DNA of 64,000 nucleotides from Bacteroides sp. Its GTDB lineage: Bacteria > Bacteroidota > Bacteroidia > Bacteroidales > Muribaculaceae. Location of the stretch: positions 1-64,000 of the forward strand of contig JAAVDH010000035.1 of NCBI GenBank assembly GCA_014801865.1, in the 5' to 3' direction. Every line of letters starts with the position of its first letter. Positions within the stretch are counted from its first letter, which is position 1. The position numbers were made by a program, and so were the translations under genes. The notes under the pieces were generated by a model. That model was not told where the DNA came from and did no database searches. It saw only the letters and a list, made by a program, of their open reading frames with translations. Of the stretch, positions 39,377-48,969 are shown in pieces.

Positions 39377-40882
39377 ATGAACAAGCTATTTTTAACTGCA
39401 GTTGCAGGGGGTATGTTAGCATTCTCTTCCTGCACACAAGAAGATGTGACTCCTGTAAAGCCAATAGGAGACCGCACCATCTCATTTCGCGCAGGTGTAG
39501 CGAGCCGTGTCAATCCCGAGCTCGATTACACGGGCAATCCTTCGACATTCTATGTGTCAGCTTACGCCAACAGCCACAAAGCTGTCGACGGTGTGAAGCC
39601 TGACTCGCTCTTCTGGGACGAACCCTTCTACCTGATGGGTGCCGGTATCTATGCCAGCACAAGCAACAAGAAGTGGCCCACTCGCGAACAGGCCGACTCG
39701 GTAGAATTCTTTGCCTATGCACCCTCGCTTAAAGAAATTCGAGATGCAGCTTTGACCCAGCTTGATCCAACCGACGTCAACAACTACGACACTCAAAGAG
39801 ACAACTACCTCTACGGTATGCAGTTCTTTAATCTGTGCCAGGACGGAGTGTCTCTCGACCCGTTAAACATGGAAACAACTATGTTCGGTGGCGTTCAGCT
39901 CTACAAGGGTTTCAAACTCGGCCGATTCTATGTAGCCACTGACATCTCTAAGCAGGTTGACTTCATCACCGCCCACATAGCCGCAGAAACCCCCGAAAGT
40001 GAGGACGAGGCAAACTTAGGCGTCGAACTCAAATTCAAGCACCAGCTTTCAAACATCGAGCTTCGTGGCTTCGCTAACAATAAGGACTTCAACATCGAAA
40101 TCGCAGGTGTGAGAATCGGTCGCCCCTATACCGGCAGCGCTATCTTCAACTTCTGTGATGCAGAAGGCCATCTCAGCAACAAAGACGGCGGTCAATGGGG
40201 TATCGCCAAAGATCCTCAGCGTCTCGCGGTAGAGTATATCTATGGCAATGGCGATGATATTTACCGAATGGGACAGTTCTACAACCTTAACGGCATCGCG
40301 AATAATGATCACCTTGACGCAGGCCAGGCTAAATCCATTATGGGTAAGGGCGGCAACGCTATGGTGCTCCCCACTAAGAATGGTGCATGGTCCGGCGAGG
40401 GCAACCCCTGGATTGCGCCCAAATATAAGGGCATCAAAGAGCTAAAGAGCTGGAGCGCAGATAGTGAAGAAGGCGATATGTACTTCAGTATCCTTCTCCG
40501 CGTGACTCTCAAACCTACGAACAAGGAGACATCCACTGCCCAGATCTATCCTTACGGCAACAACACCACAATGAACGTGGTACTTTTTGAAAAGGAGAAG
40601 AATAGCACTAAGATCGTCGGTAGAGTAGCCTCCAAGGATGCAAGCATCGGTAGAGACAACGAGATCGTAGAGTTCGGTTGGGCAGCTGTGCCTGTCGGTG
40701 TAAACTGGGAGCGTGGCAAGAAGTACATCTATACTCTCGACTTCTCTAATGGCGTAGGTATCCAGGATCCCGAAGATCCCAAACCCGGCACCCCGATCAT
40801 CGGCGGCGGCATCAAATTCTCGGTATCAGTTGAAGACTGGACTGAAAACCCGAGCAACGTCGACGTGCCTAAGGAACTTTAA
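39377..40882 (+). CDS. Fimbrillin family protein 1 (probable major subunit)
   Basis: Lipobox AFSSCTQED; KFKHQLSNIELRG, EIAGVRIGRPYTGSAIF, FGWAAVPVGVNWERGKKYIYTLDFSNGVG. Confidence 0.85.
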   Translation: MNKLFLTAVAGGMLAFSSCTQEDVTPVKPIGDRTISFRAGVASRVNPELDYTGNPSTFYVSAYANSHKAVDGVKPDSLFWDEPFYLMGAGIYASTSNKKWPTREQADSVEFFAYAPSLKEIRDAALTQLDPTDVNNYDTQRDNYLYGMQFFNLCQDGVSLDPLNMETTMFGGVQLYKGFKLGRFYVATDISKQVDFITAHIAAETPESEDEANLGVELKFKHQLSNIELRGFANNKDFNIEIAGVRIGRPYTGSAIFNFCDAEGHLSNKDGGQWGIAKDPQRLAVEYIYGNGDDIYRMGQFYNLNGIANNDHLDAGQAKSIMGKGGNAMVLPTKNGAWSGEGNPWIAPKYKGIKELKSWSADSEEGDMYFSILLRVTLKPTNKETSTAQIYPYGNNTTMNVVLFEKEKNSTKIVGRVASKDASIGRDNEIVEFGWAAVPVGVNWERGKKYIYTLDFSNGVGIQDPEDPKPGTPIIGGGIKFSVSVEDWTENPSNVDVPKEL

Positions 40883-40894
40883 AGAATCTCTCCC

Positions 40895-40922
40895 GGAGGG
40901 GGATGTACCTCATCACCCCTCC
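40895..40922 (+). terminator. Possible intra-operon attenuator hairpin
   Basis: GGAGGGGGATG-TACCT-CATCACCCCTCC between fimbrillin 1 and 2. Confidence 0.45.
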
Positions 40923-40949
40923 CCCCCCTATCAACTGTATTAAAAGTAT

Positions 40950-42383
40950 ATGAATATAATAAGAGTGACATGTTTTGCTCTTGGAGCGTTTGTCTTCGCC
41001 GCCACCTCATGTTCGGAGGAGGCGGCGAAGCCGGACGTTTACGATTGGGAGTACGGTCAGATATATTTCAAGTCCTCTCTATCTTCCATTGCATCGTCAA
41101 GAGCTGACGATATGACGCTTGAACACCTTGAATCCTTCCAGGTGACATGCTTTAATACCGGTGATATAAAGAGAGATACCCTCGGCTTCGTATCTCCATA
41201 TTTTGAGGACGCCACATTTATCAGAAGTGTCAGCCCATCGGCAGGACAGGTCTACATTTCGTCTCCTGAAGAGGAGCCGCGCGATTGGCCCGATAATGGC
41301 GGACAACTCAAATTCTTCGCCTTCTCTCCATCCCGCACTGAAATGGCAGCCGACAACAAGGCTGTTGAAAATCAGAGCGGCGTAATATTCTACAATCTTA
41401 TCAACAACACTACCGACCTCACCACTCTGTCTGATATCGAGTACGGTCTGTGTCGGGTACGTGTCAATCCGGATATATCACGACAATTTGACTTCGTGAC
41501 AGCTGAGGCCGCAGGTGAAAGATGGAAAGATTTCATCAACGGTATCGATCTCGCTTTTCGTCATCAGATGGCGCAAGTGGAGCTTCGAGCCTGGGGCGCG
41601 TCGGACAGCTACGATTACGAAATAGCCGGTGTACGCATAGGCAATCCGGTAGTTGACGGTACCTTTGTTTTCTCCGGCGCTCAGACTTCCACAAATCACT
41701 GGCAGACGGAGACACATACGGTTAAAGATAAGGTTGAATACCTTTATGGTAATTCACAAGATATGCTCGATGATATTACCACCGGTGACAAAATCTACCA
41801 CATCAATCATGACGAGCATAACACATATAATGATGCCGGGTCTATAATGGGGCTCGGAGGCTGTGCGATGGTAATCCCCACTGTCAACAGTGCGTGGGAA
41901 GGCCTCGCCGACAGCAATATCTCCTCTATCCCATATACTACAGACAAGATGTACTTCAGTGTACTGATAAGAGTATCTGAGTCTGATTCGGGTGAACAGG
42001 TCTATCCATATACAGGCAATCCCTATGGTATGACTGTCGTACCCTACGCCGTAGATAAGTCAGGCACTATATTAGCCCGTCTTTATCCCGGAGAAAAAGA
42101 AAACGAATACTACAGCGACGCAGCCCTGACCAAGCCTTATATAGCAGGCGAAGAGACTACGGTCAAAGAATTTGGCTGGGCCGCAATACCTGTCGATGCA
42201 GACTGGAAAGCAGGGAAGCGCTATGTCTACACCCTGAATTATACAGAAGGTATCGGATTGCATGATCCTCAGGATCCCCTGCCGGGAAAGCCAATCAGAG
42301 GTAAAGCCACCATATCATGGGGCGTTACCGTAAGTGATTGGGGAGCCGGCTCAAATACCGATGTCTCCGTTCCAAGAAAATAA
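40950..42383 (+). CDS. Fimbrillin family protein 2
   Basis: Lipobox AATSCSEE; FRHQMAQVELRAWG, EIAGVRIGNPVVDGTFVF, FGWAAIPVDADWKAGKRYVYTLNYTEGIG. Confidence 0.85.
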   Translation: MNIIRVTCFALGAFVFAATSCSEEAAKPDVYDWEYGQIYFKSSLSSIASSRADDMTLEHLESFQVTCFNTGDIKRDTLGFVSPYFEDATFIRSVSPSAGQVYISSPEEEPRDWPDNGGQLKFFAFSPSRTEMAADNKAVENQSGVIFYNLINNTTDLTTLSDIEYGLCRVRVNPDISRQFDFVTAEAAGERWKDFINGIDLAFRHQMAQVELRAWGASDSYDYEIAGVRIGNPVVDGTFVFSGAQTSTNHWQTETHTVKDKVEYLYGNSQDMLDDITTGDKIYHINHDEHNTYNDAGSIMGLGGCAMVIPTVNSAWEGLADSNISSIPYTTDKMYFSVLIRVSESDSGEQVYPYTGNPYGMTVVPYAVDKSGTILARLYPGEKENEYYSDAALTKPYIAGEETTVKEFGWAAIPVDADWKAGKRYVYTLNYTEGIGLHDPQDPLPGKPIRGKATISWGVTVSDWGAGSNTDVSVPRK

Positions 42384-42408
42384 AGAATACAACTGAGCAT
42401 ATATCTAT

Positions 42409-43770
42409 ATGAACACCAAGATAAAATATCCACTCTACCTACTCGGTGCCGGGCTGCTTTTAGCTGCCTGTTCTGAAGAGGATATTGTCCATATCAGCGA
42501 TGGCGGTAATACTCCCATAAAATTCCGCACATCGCTCCCTTCTCTCTCAAGCCGAGCTCAGATTGTCACAAAAGGTAATCTTCCTCACTTTTATGTCACA
42601 GCATTCAATCCTGCCGACCACGACCTTGTGACTCCAGCGGGCGTGATGAAGGAGCATATCTGCAATGTACGCATAACTAATGACGCCGGTCAGGAATTAC
42701 TGACCTCAGAGGATTGTCTGTGGCCCGCTCCCGGCAAAGACGGTGAAAATCTGACCTTCTTCGCATACTATCCCGAAGTGAGCGGCGCCAAGCTGGTTAA
42801 TGCGACAACTCTCGGCGGTAATGAACTCGCTATTGACTACAAACTGACCGATTTCCGCGTGGCTGACGATATAGCCGACCAGCAGGACTTCATCACCGCA
42901 TACGCCACCGGGTCTATTGAAGAGAACCTGTTCACGGGCATTACTTTCAACTTCGAGCATCAACTCAGCCGTATCGAATTGCAAGCCCGGGGTGAGAACA
43001 AAAGTTGCGACATAGAGATAGCCGGCGTACGTATGGGCGGAGTCGGTGTCAACGGCACATTTGACTTCCGTCCCACCGAAGGCGGCGGCAGCTGGGTAGG
43101 CGATGTTGACAAAGGCATAGTCGAATATATTTATCGCAAAGGCGACCAGATAGTTTCGCTCGGCAAAACAGCCGGCTCAGCCCTCACTGCCAAGGATGCC
43201 GTATCTATCATGGGCAGCAAGATAGGCGATGACAACAACTGCGCGATGCTTCTGCCCGCGACGTATACCGCATGGGACTATTCCGGCGATGGTAAGAATG
43301 AAAGAAATCAGATGTACATCAGTGTGCTTCTCAGAGTAATCGATGCTACACCCACAGACGGTTACGGTCAGCAGCGATATCCCTATACGCAAAATACCGG
43401 CGGCGCTGACGCGTCAGATATTTCGAGAGTATACTTAGCTGTCGACAAGGCGACAGGAAGAAACGTCAGCTCACGCCTGTATAAAAATAATAACAACTAC
43501 TTCACTGACGCAGCCTTCACTTCGGCCTACACATTGTCTGACAATGAGGAGGTAAAAGAATTCGGCTGGGCCGCGCTCCCCGTAACGGGCCAATGGGAGC
43601 CGGGCTGTATCTATACCTACACGCTCGATTATACCTCCGGCGTCGGCCTTCATGACCCCGAGAATCCTGACGCCGGCAAGCCCATCATAAGTGACAAGGT
43701 CGGTGTATCAGTCACCGTGAAAGAATGGCAGACGAAAACGCCTTCGGACGTTGTCGTTCCCGGTTCATAA
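42409..43770 (+). CDS. Fimbrillin family protein 3
   Basis: Lipobox LLAACSEED; FEHQLSRIELQARGE, EIAGVRMGGVGVNGTFDF, FGWAALPVTGQWEPGCIYTYTLDYTSGVG. Confidence 0.85.
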   Translation: MNTKIKYPLYLLGAGLLLAACSEEDIVHISDGGNTPIKFRTSLPSLSSRAQIVTKGNLPHFYVTAFNPADHDLVTPAGVMKEHICNVRITNDAGQELLTSEDCLWPAPGKDGENLTFFAYYPEVSGAKLVNATTLGGNELAIDYKLTDFRVADDIADQQDFITAYATGSIEENLFTGITFNFEHQLSRIELQARGENKSCDIEIAGVRMGGVGVNGTFDFRPTEGGGSWVGDVDKGIVEYIYRKGDQIVSLGKTAGSALTAKDAVSIMGSKIGDDNNCAMLLPATYTAWDYSGDGKNERNQMYISVLLRVIDATPTDGYGQQRYPYTQNTGGADASDISRVYLAVDKATGRNVSSRLYKNNNNYFTDAAFTSAYTLSDNEEVKEFGWAALPVTGQWEPGCIYTYTLDYTSGVGLHDPENPDAGKPIISDKVGVSVTVKEWQTKTPSDVVVPGS

Positions 43771-43787
43771 TATATATCCCACTCCTC

Positions 43788-45236
43788 GTGAATAAGAAAA
43801 CACTTATATATCTTGCAATTCTGTCTCTGCACGCTGTAGTGATGTCATCATGCAGCCAGGATGATATGCCCGGCCGTCAGTCAGCAGCAGATGACATCAT
43901 ATCCTTTCAGGTATCGCTGCCCGGCGTCAATAGTCGCTCGGCGGATAAGGATATCCTCGGCGCTCTCGCCTCAGGATTTGACGTCACGGCTTTCTGCACT
44001 GAAGATGAATCATACATCTCTGACGCCGGAACTCTTGACGAATACTTCAGCGAGCAAAGAGTGACACGCTACGGTGACGGCAAATTTCGCTCTGAATCAT
44101 GTCGTTGGCCCGGTAATAAAGATGATAAAGAGGGACGCCTGAAGTTCTATGCATTCTATCCCTCGCGCGTAGATCTCCGACAGAGTGTCGATGAAGATGA
44201 ATCATCCACACGCTTCGTGCTCGCCAATCATTCGTCGGTATCCACGTCGGCAATTACCTACGACTACCGACTTGAGAATTTCAAAATCAATAAAGACATC
44301 TCCCGCCACGTTGATTTCGTAGCAGCCTCAGCCGACGGCACTAAGAGCGATAATATCTATTCAGGCGTTAACCTCGACTTTCAGCATCAGATGACTCGTG
44401 TGGCTCTGCGCGCATGGGGAACCAACGCCTCCTACAACGTAGAAATCGCCGGTGTGAGAATCGGGTGTCCCGTTATAGAGGGCACTTTCAGCTTCTCTGC
44501 CGTGCCTGATGCTTCGGAGGAAGGCGATAACAGTGTCGGCGGTTGGATTCTCGGTGAATCACCCGAGAGAAACTGCGTTGAATATATTTTCCGTGAGTCA
44601 GGCGATGTAGTTATCCCGATCGACGGACACAGTAACAACTCTGAGAATACAGCTTCATCGATAATGGGCAATGGCGGATGGTCCATGGTGATTCCTTACA
44701 ATCATAAGGCATGGAATCATCACGACGACGCACCCAATACTCTGAAGGGCATGTATTTCAGCGTACTGCTGCGCATCACCGATAAATCCGGTATCCGGCT
44801 CTATCCTTATCCCGGATATTCCGCTCTCGATGATTCTGACGAACAGAAGATGACCGTGATATATCTGGCGGTGGAGAAAGCATCAGGTCGCGTCATGAAA
44901 CGTCTTTATAAGAGCGGCAACCGCTATTATACTGACACTGATTTTATCGCCGGCTCTGGATATGTACTTCCCGCGACACAGGAAATCCGAGAGTATGGCT
45001 GGGCGGCTCTTCCTATCGCAACCGATTGGAAAGCAGGATATGAATACACTTACCTGCTTGACTATTCCAAGGGCGTAGGAGTCCATGACCCGGACGATCC
45101 TAATCCCGGAACACCGATTTTGAATGAAGTCACAGTCTCTACAACAACAAAAGATCTGTGGAAAGATCCTGTCGGCGAACATAAAGTCATAGAACTGACC
45201 GTAATTGACAACTCCACTATAATTATCGGTAAGTAA
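43788..45236 (+). CDS. Fimbrillin family protein 4
   Basis: Likely start GTG 43788 (VNKKTLIYLAILSLHAVVMSSCSQDD) rather than 43725; FQHQMTRVALRAWG, EIAGVRIGCPVIEGTFSF, YGWAALPIATDWKAGYEYTYLLDYSKGVG. Confidence 0.82.
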   Translation: MNKKTLIYLAILSLHAVVMSSCSQDDMPGRQSAADDIISFQVSLPGVNSRSADKDILGALASGFDVTAFCTEDESYISDAGTLDEYFSEQRVTRYGDGKFRSESCRWPGNKDDKEGRLKFYAFYPSRVDLRQSVDEDESSTRFVLANHSSVSTSAITYDYRLENFKINKDISRHVDFVAASADGTKSDNIYSGVNLDFQHQMTRVALRAWGTNASYNVEIAGVRIGCPVIEGTFSFSAVPDASEEGDNSVGGWILGESPERNCVEYIFRESGDVVIPIDGHSNNSENTASSIMGNGGWSMVIPYNHKAWNHHDDAPNTLKGMYFSVLLRITDKSGIRLYPYPGYSALDDSDEQKMTVIYLAVEKASGRVMKRLYKSGNRYYTDTDFIAGSGYVLPATQEIREYGWAALPIATDWKAGYEYTYLLDYSKGVGVHDPDDPNPGTPILNEVTVSTTTKDLWKDPVGEHKVIELTVIDNSTIIIGK

Positions 45237-45272
45237 GAGAGTGTTTGAGACTTACTTAAATAATCAATCGCA

Positions 45273-46460
45273 ATGATTAATAACCCCAATATAATAATTG
45301 GCAATCTGAGGTATTTGATATTATGCTGCGCATACGCCCTTACCGGGCTGATGGTATCATGCTCGTCGGAGGATTCTGAGCCACTGTGTGACGGATACGA
45401 TGAGCTGGTATTTGTCACCGGCAAACAGTCGCGCGCGGCAGAGTCAACTACTGCCAATCTCACCTCAAAGCCTTTCGCGCTATATGGCAACGTATGCCTC
45501 GCAAACGACGAAAGCGATATCACCGAGCTTATGAACGGGCGCCAGGCCACATACTCCTCCGGCAAGTGGAATTATGGCACGACGATTTACTGGTTTCCTA
45601 ATCATATCCACACCTTTCTGGCTCTTCATCCGATTGAAGCTGTAAATAATACCCGTACGGTTACAGATGTCAAATACGATAATAGCCGGCTGAGCTTCAA
45701 ATATACCCATCCCGCCAATTACAAAAATGCCTCCGATCTTCTGATAGCCACCCACCGTCGCCGATATGACCAGGTAATGGGTAAGATTGAAGATCCTGTA
45801 TCATTTACTTTCGAACATATCCTTTCGGTGCTTGATATCCGCGTCAAATATAACGAGGAGTTAGCGTATAACAACTGGAACAACCGTATCGTAATCACTG
45901 AAATTGTTCTTGACACAATCAACGTGTCAGGCACATACAGTGTGCATCCCGATAATCTCACTGAGGCCAACGCCCGCGTCGGTACCGATGCCCACAGTGA
46001 AAGCGGCTGGAGCAACCTTACATCCGGAAGCCGTAGCTTCAAGGGAGATGCTTACACCACTCATAACACAGGACACATGAATCAGTACGGTGTGCAACCC
46101 GGTGAATTTAAACCGGTGTTCCAGAATGCGGATGCCATCACAGTCTTACCTAAGGCTCCGGGCAATGTGAAACTCACCATGAAGTTCATGCTATACGTTA
46201 ACGGAACTTATGCGGCTGACCACACTCTCTCCACTGTGCTTGAAAACGTAGAATGGAAAGCCGGACAGAAGATTACTTACAATCTGCAGGTAAGTATCGG
46301 AGAACTCTTGCAAGGCGAATGCACGGTCGAGAAATGGAACGACATCTCCGGGGAGAACGTTACAGAAACTATCACCGATACGTCCAGCGACCATGATGCC
46401 GGAAAAGGCGACCTCAACTTAGGAGAAGGTTGGTCAAATATTAAACATGACTGGCAATAA
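45273..46460 (+). CDS. Fimbrillin family protein 5
   Basis: Lipobox LMVSCSSED; FTFEHILSVLDIRVKYN, NVEWKAGQKITYNLQVSIGE. Confidence 0.75.
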   Translation: MINNPNIIIGNLRYLILCCAYALTGLMVSCSSEDSEPLCDGYDELVFVTGKQSRAAESTTANLTSKPFALYGNVCLANDESDITELMNGRQATYSSGKWNYGTTIYWFPNHIHTFLALHPIEAVNNTRTVTDVKYDNSRLSFKYTHPANYKNASDLLIATHRRRYDQVMGKIEDPVSFTFEHILSVLDIRVKYNEELAYNNWNNRIVITEIVLDTINVSGTYSVHPDNLTEANARVGTDAHSESGWSNLTSGSRSFKGDAYTTHNTGHMNQYGVQPGEFKPVFQNADAITVLPKAPGNVKLTMKFMLYVNGTYAADHTLSTVLENVEWKAGQKITYNLQVSIGELLQGECTVEKWNDISGENVTETITDTSSDHDAGKGDLNLGEGWSNIKHDWQ

Positions 46461-46496
46461 GTAATTTCGGAAACACGTTTTACTGCAATAATCATT

Positions 46497-48950
46497 ATGT
46501 TTTCAATAAACAACCAATATATCACAGGCATTCGTCATACGTTCATTCCGTTGATACTCGCGTTGCTGACAATCTCATGTAACGACGAGATTGTGTTATC
46601 ACCGGTGGATGGGTGCGAAGGTATCGAACGCACCGTATCGCTCAATCTCCGTTCCGAAGGATTCAGCGGTGACGCCTCCGGCTCCTCGCGTTCATTCGCT
46701 GATGGATTCGTTGAAGAGAACACTATCAAGGACTACTGGCTGATAGAATACGATCAAGACGGCAACCGAATAGGCTTCCCCCGCTATTACGAATATAACG
46801 AGGCAAACAATAACGTGCGTATTATCGTGCCGACAGATGCCTCCCACATTTTCAAAGGGGTGATTCTTGTCAACACCCATAATAAGGATCTCTTCGATCA
46901 GGAAAACGATATGTCAATGTCGGAAGATCGCCTGAAAACCATGTATACCGAAATCCGTCAGGAGGAAGAGATATATACCACTTGGGTTGACGATGATGGC
47001 AAGGAACATCACTATCTTCCCATGAGCTGTGTGTTTGACATACCGGCATCAAAAAACGGAGAAATCCCGGACTTTAATTGTGTACTGCGCCGCAACGTGG
47101 CGAAAGTAATCATGCGCCTTAAAACCAAGAGCGTAAAGATTGACAAAGTGATTTGGCGTAATGTACCCGAAAAAAGTTACACAGCCGAACAACTTTACAC
47201 TGTTCACGGACTGGACGCTACCTCGTTTGAAGAAGCTTATCGCAACGCTATGGAGCCGTCAGTCAAAGTCCTTGACTGGGATCAGGAAGCGATCACCGAC
47301 GCGCAGAACAAGCTTGCCGCCGGACCCGATGACAGCTATCTTGAACTGGTCTATTATCTTCCGCGCAGTTGCTGGGGCAAGGCCGGCGATGCTACTCTGG
47401 CCAAGGATAAGAACCGTGCCGCGCCGGAGAAAGCCACTTATTACGAGATTGATGCGACGAATACAAAGACTGCCGGCTCAGGAGCACTTCGCTATCGCAT
47501 CTATCCCGGAACTGATGTCACCCGCGATTTCAATCTTATTGCCAACTGCTGTTATACGGTGCCGGTTGTTTTAGACGCAAACGCTATTACGAATGACAGC
47601 CGCGTGGAGGATATGAACAGAATCCGTCTTGCTGAATCAAATTCTTACATCATTGACCACCTGAATCCCGTCACATACGAGATTCCGATATCACGTATCA
47701 ACAGATACTGGTCAAACGAGAATGCAGCCAATGTTCTCGCAGATAAAGACGAATGGATCGCAGAAGTAATCTGGCAGGATCAGGCTACACCGATGATTCA
47801 GTTCTCTTCGGCCGACTCTGACACCGGTATGAGTTCCTATACCGGCACAGGATCTACATCATTCTATATCCGACCTGTTAACAAGATAGCCGGCAACGTC
47901 GTTATCGGTGTGAGAAAAAAGCCCGCAGCCGGCACGACCGACCCATCGCCCAAGAATCGTTTATATCTGTGGAGTTGGCATCTATGGCTTACAGACTATA
48001 ACCCTGATGAGTGGAGCCATGCATGGGTGGATGGTCAATATGCCTATCCGGTTACCGGCGGTGAAGTACATCGCTATGAATCAAGTTATTGGCAGACGAC
48101 GTTCCATAATAAGTACATGATGGACCGCAACCTGGGTGCATCGACCTATGATCCGGGGCCAAATAACGAGAATCTGGTGAATACTTTCGGCATGTATTAT
48201 CAGTACGGTCGTCATGCACCGTTGCCATATCCCTTGCTTAAGAACGTCTACGACGTGAACGGTACGGTCATAAGTGATTTTACTTTGAATAGTTCAAATG
48301 TCAATATGGTGCGCCAGCAGTATGCCACTTCGCATGCCGAAGCTGTCACAAAACCGCACACTTACTTCTATTGTCTGAGTAATAAGGTGCCCCCTCTGAA
48401 CTACACTATTCGCCGTTGGATCTCCGATAAATATACCAATCCCTACGAAAGAAATGTGTGGGATAACCCCGACTGGTACTCTGATACGAAGAGCCTTTTC
48501 GACCCGTGTCCTCCGGGATGGGAAGTGCCTGATTATGGCGTTTATGAGGGCTTCGCATCCTATGAGGTGAGTTATAGAAATAACACAAATCTCGTAAAGA
48601 GTTATTTCAAGACAAATTCGGTAGAAAAGAACAACACCGGGTCAAAAAGTATCGCCGGAAACGATGCTTCTGTAAAGGGCTATCACTTATATCTTAACCC
48701 TGAGGATACAAGTAAAGGTGTTGCGTGGTTTCCACTTGAAGGATGTAAAAGCTCTACCGCCGGAAATTTCTACGTAGGTCCCACAGAGTCACATAACAGT
48801 GGTCCGGAAGGAATGTACTGGATGAGTGTACCCATCAATTCTGACTACTGCAACCGCATGGATATGACACGAGCCGGCATACAGCTCACCCCAAGTTTTG
48901 ACCGTGGCAGCCGCAGTGCAGCTTGCGCGGTACGTTGCATACGTCAGTAG
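46497..48950 (+). CDS. Fimbrial tip/adhesin-like lipoprotein A (DUF4906-like with FISUMP-like C-terminus)
   Basis: Lipobox LTISCNDE; HRYESSYWQTTFHNKYMMDRNLGAS, FGMYYQYGRHAPLPYP, LFDPCPPGWEVPDYGVYEGF, RSAACAVRCIRQ. Confidence 0.75.
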   Translation: MFSINNQYITGIRHTFIPLILALLTISCNDEIVLSPVDGCEGIERTVSLNLRSEGFSGDASGSSRSFADGFVEENTIKDYWLIEYDQDGNRIGFPRYYEYNEANNNVRIIVPTDASHIFKGVILVNTHNKDLFDQENDMSMSEDRLKTMYTEIRQEEEIYTTWVDDDGKEHHYLPMSCVFDIPASKNGEIPDFNCVLRRNVAKVIMRLKTKSVKIDKVIWRNVPEKSYTAEQLYTVHGLDATSFEEAYRNAMEPSVKVLDWDQEAITDAQNKLAAGPDDSYLELVYYLPRSCWGKAGDATLAKDKNRAAPEKATYYEIDATNTKTAGSGALRYRIYPGTDVTRDFNLIANCCYTVPVVLDANAITNDSRVEDMNRIRLAESNSYIIDHLNPVTYEIPISRINRYWSNENAANVLADKDEWIAEVIWQDQATPMIQFSSADSDTGMSSYTGTGSTSFYIRPVNKIAGNVVIGVRKKPAAGTTDPSPKNRLYLWSWHLWLTDYNPDEWSHAWVDGQYAYPVTGGEVHRYESSYWQTTFHNKYMMDRNLGASTYDPGPNNENLVNTFGMYYQYGRHAPLPYPLLKNVYDVNGTVISDFTLNSSNVNMVRQQYATSHAEAVTKPHTYFYCLSNKVPPLNYTIRRWISDKYTNPYERNVWDNPDWYSDTKSLFDPCPPGWEVPDYGVYEGFASYEVSYRNNTNLVKSYFKTNSVEKNNTGSKSIAGNDASVKGYHLYLNPEDTSKGVAWFPLEGCKSSTAGNFYVGPTESHNSGPEGMYWMSVPINSDYCNRMDMTRAGIQLTPSFDRGSRSAACAVRCIRQ

Positions 48951-48969
48951 TTATTCAAATAGACTGATC

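Noticed and set aside
45062-45565. 167-aa ORF on minus strand
   Set aside because: Antisense to the end of fimbrillin 4 and the start of fimbrillin 5; no independent support.
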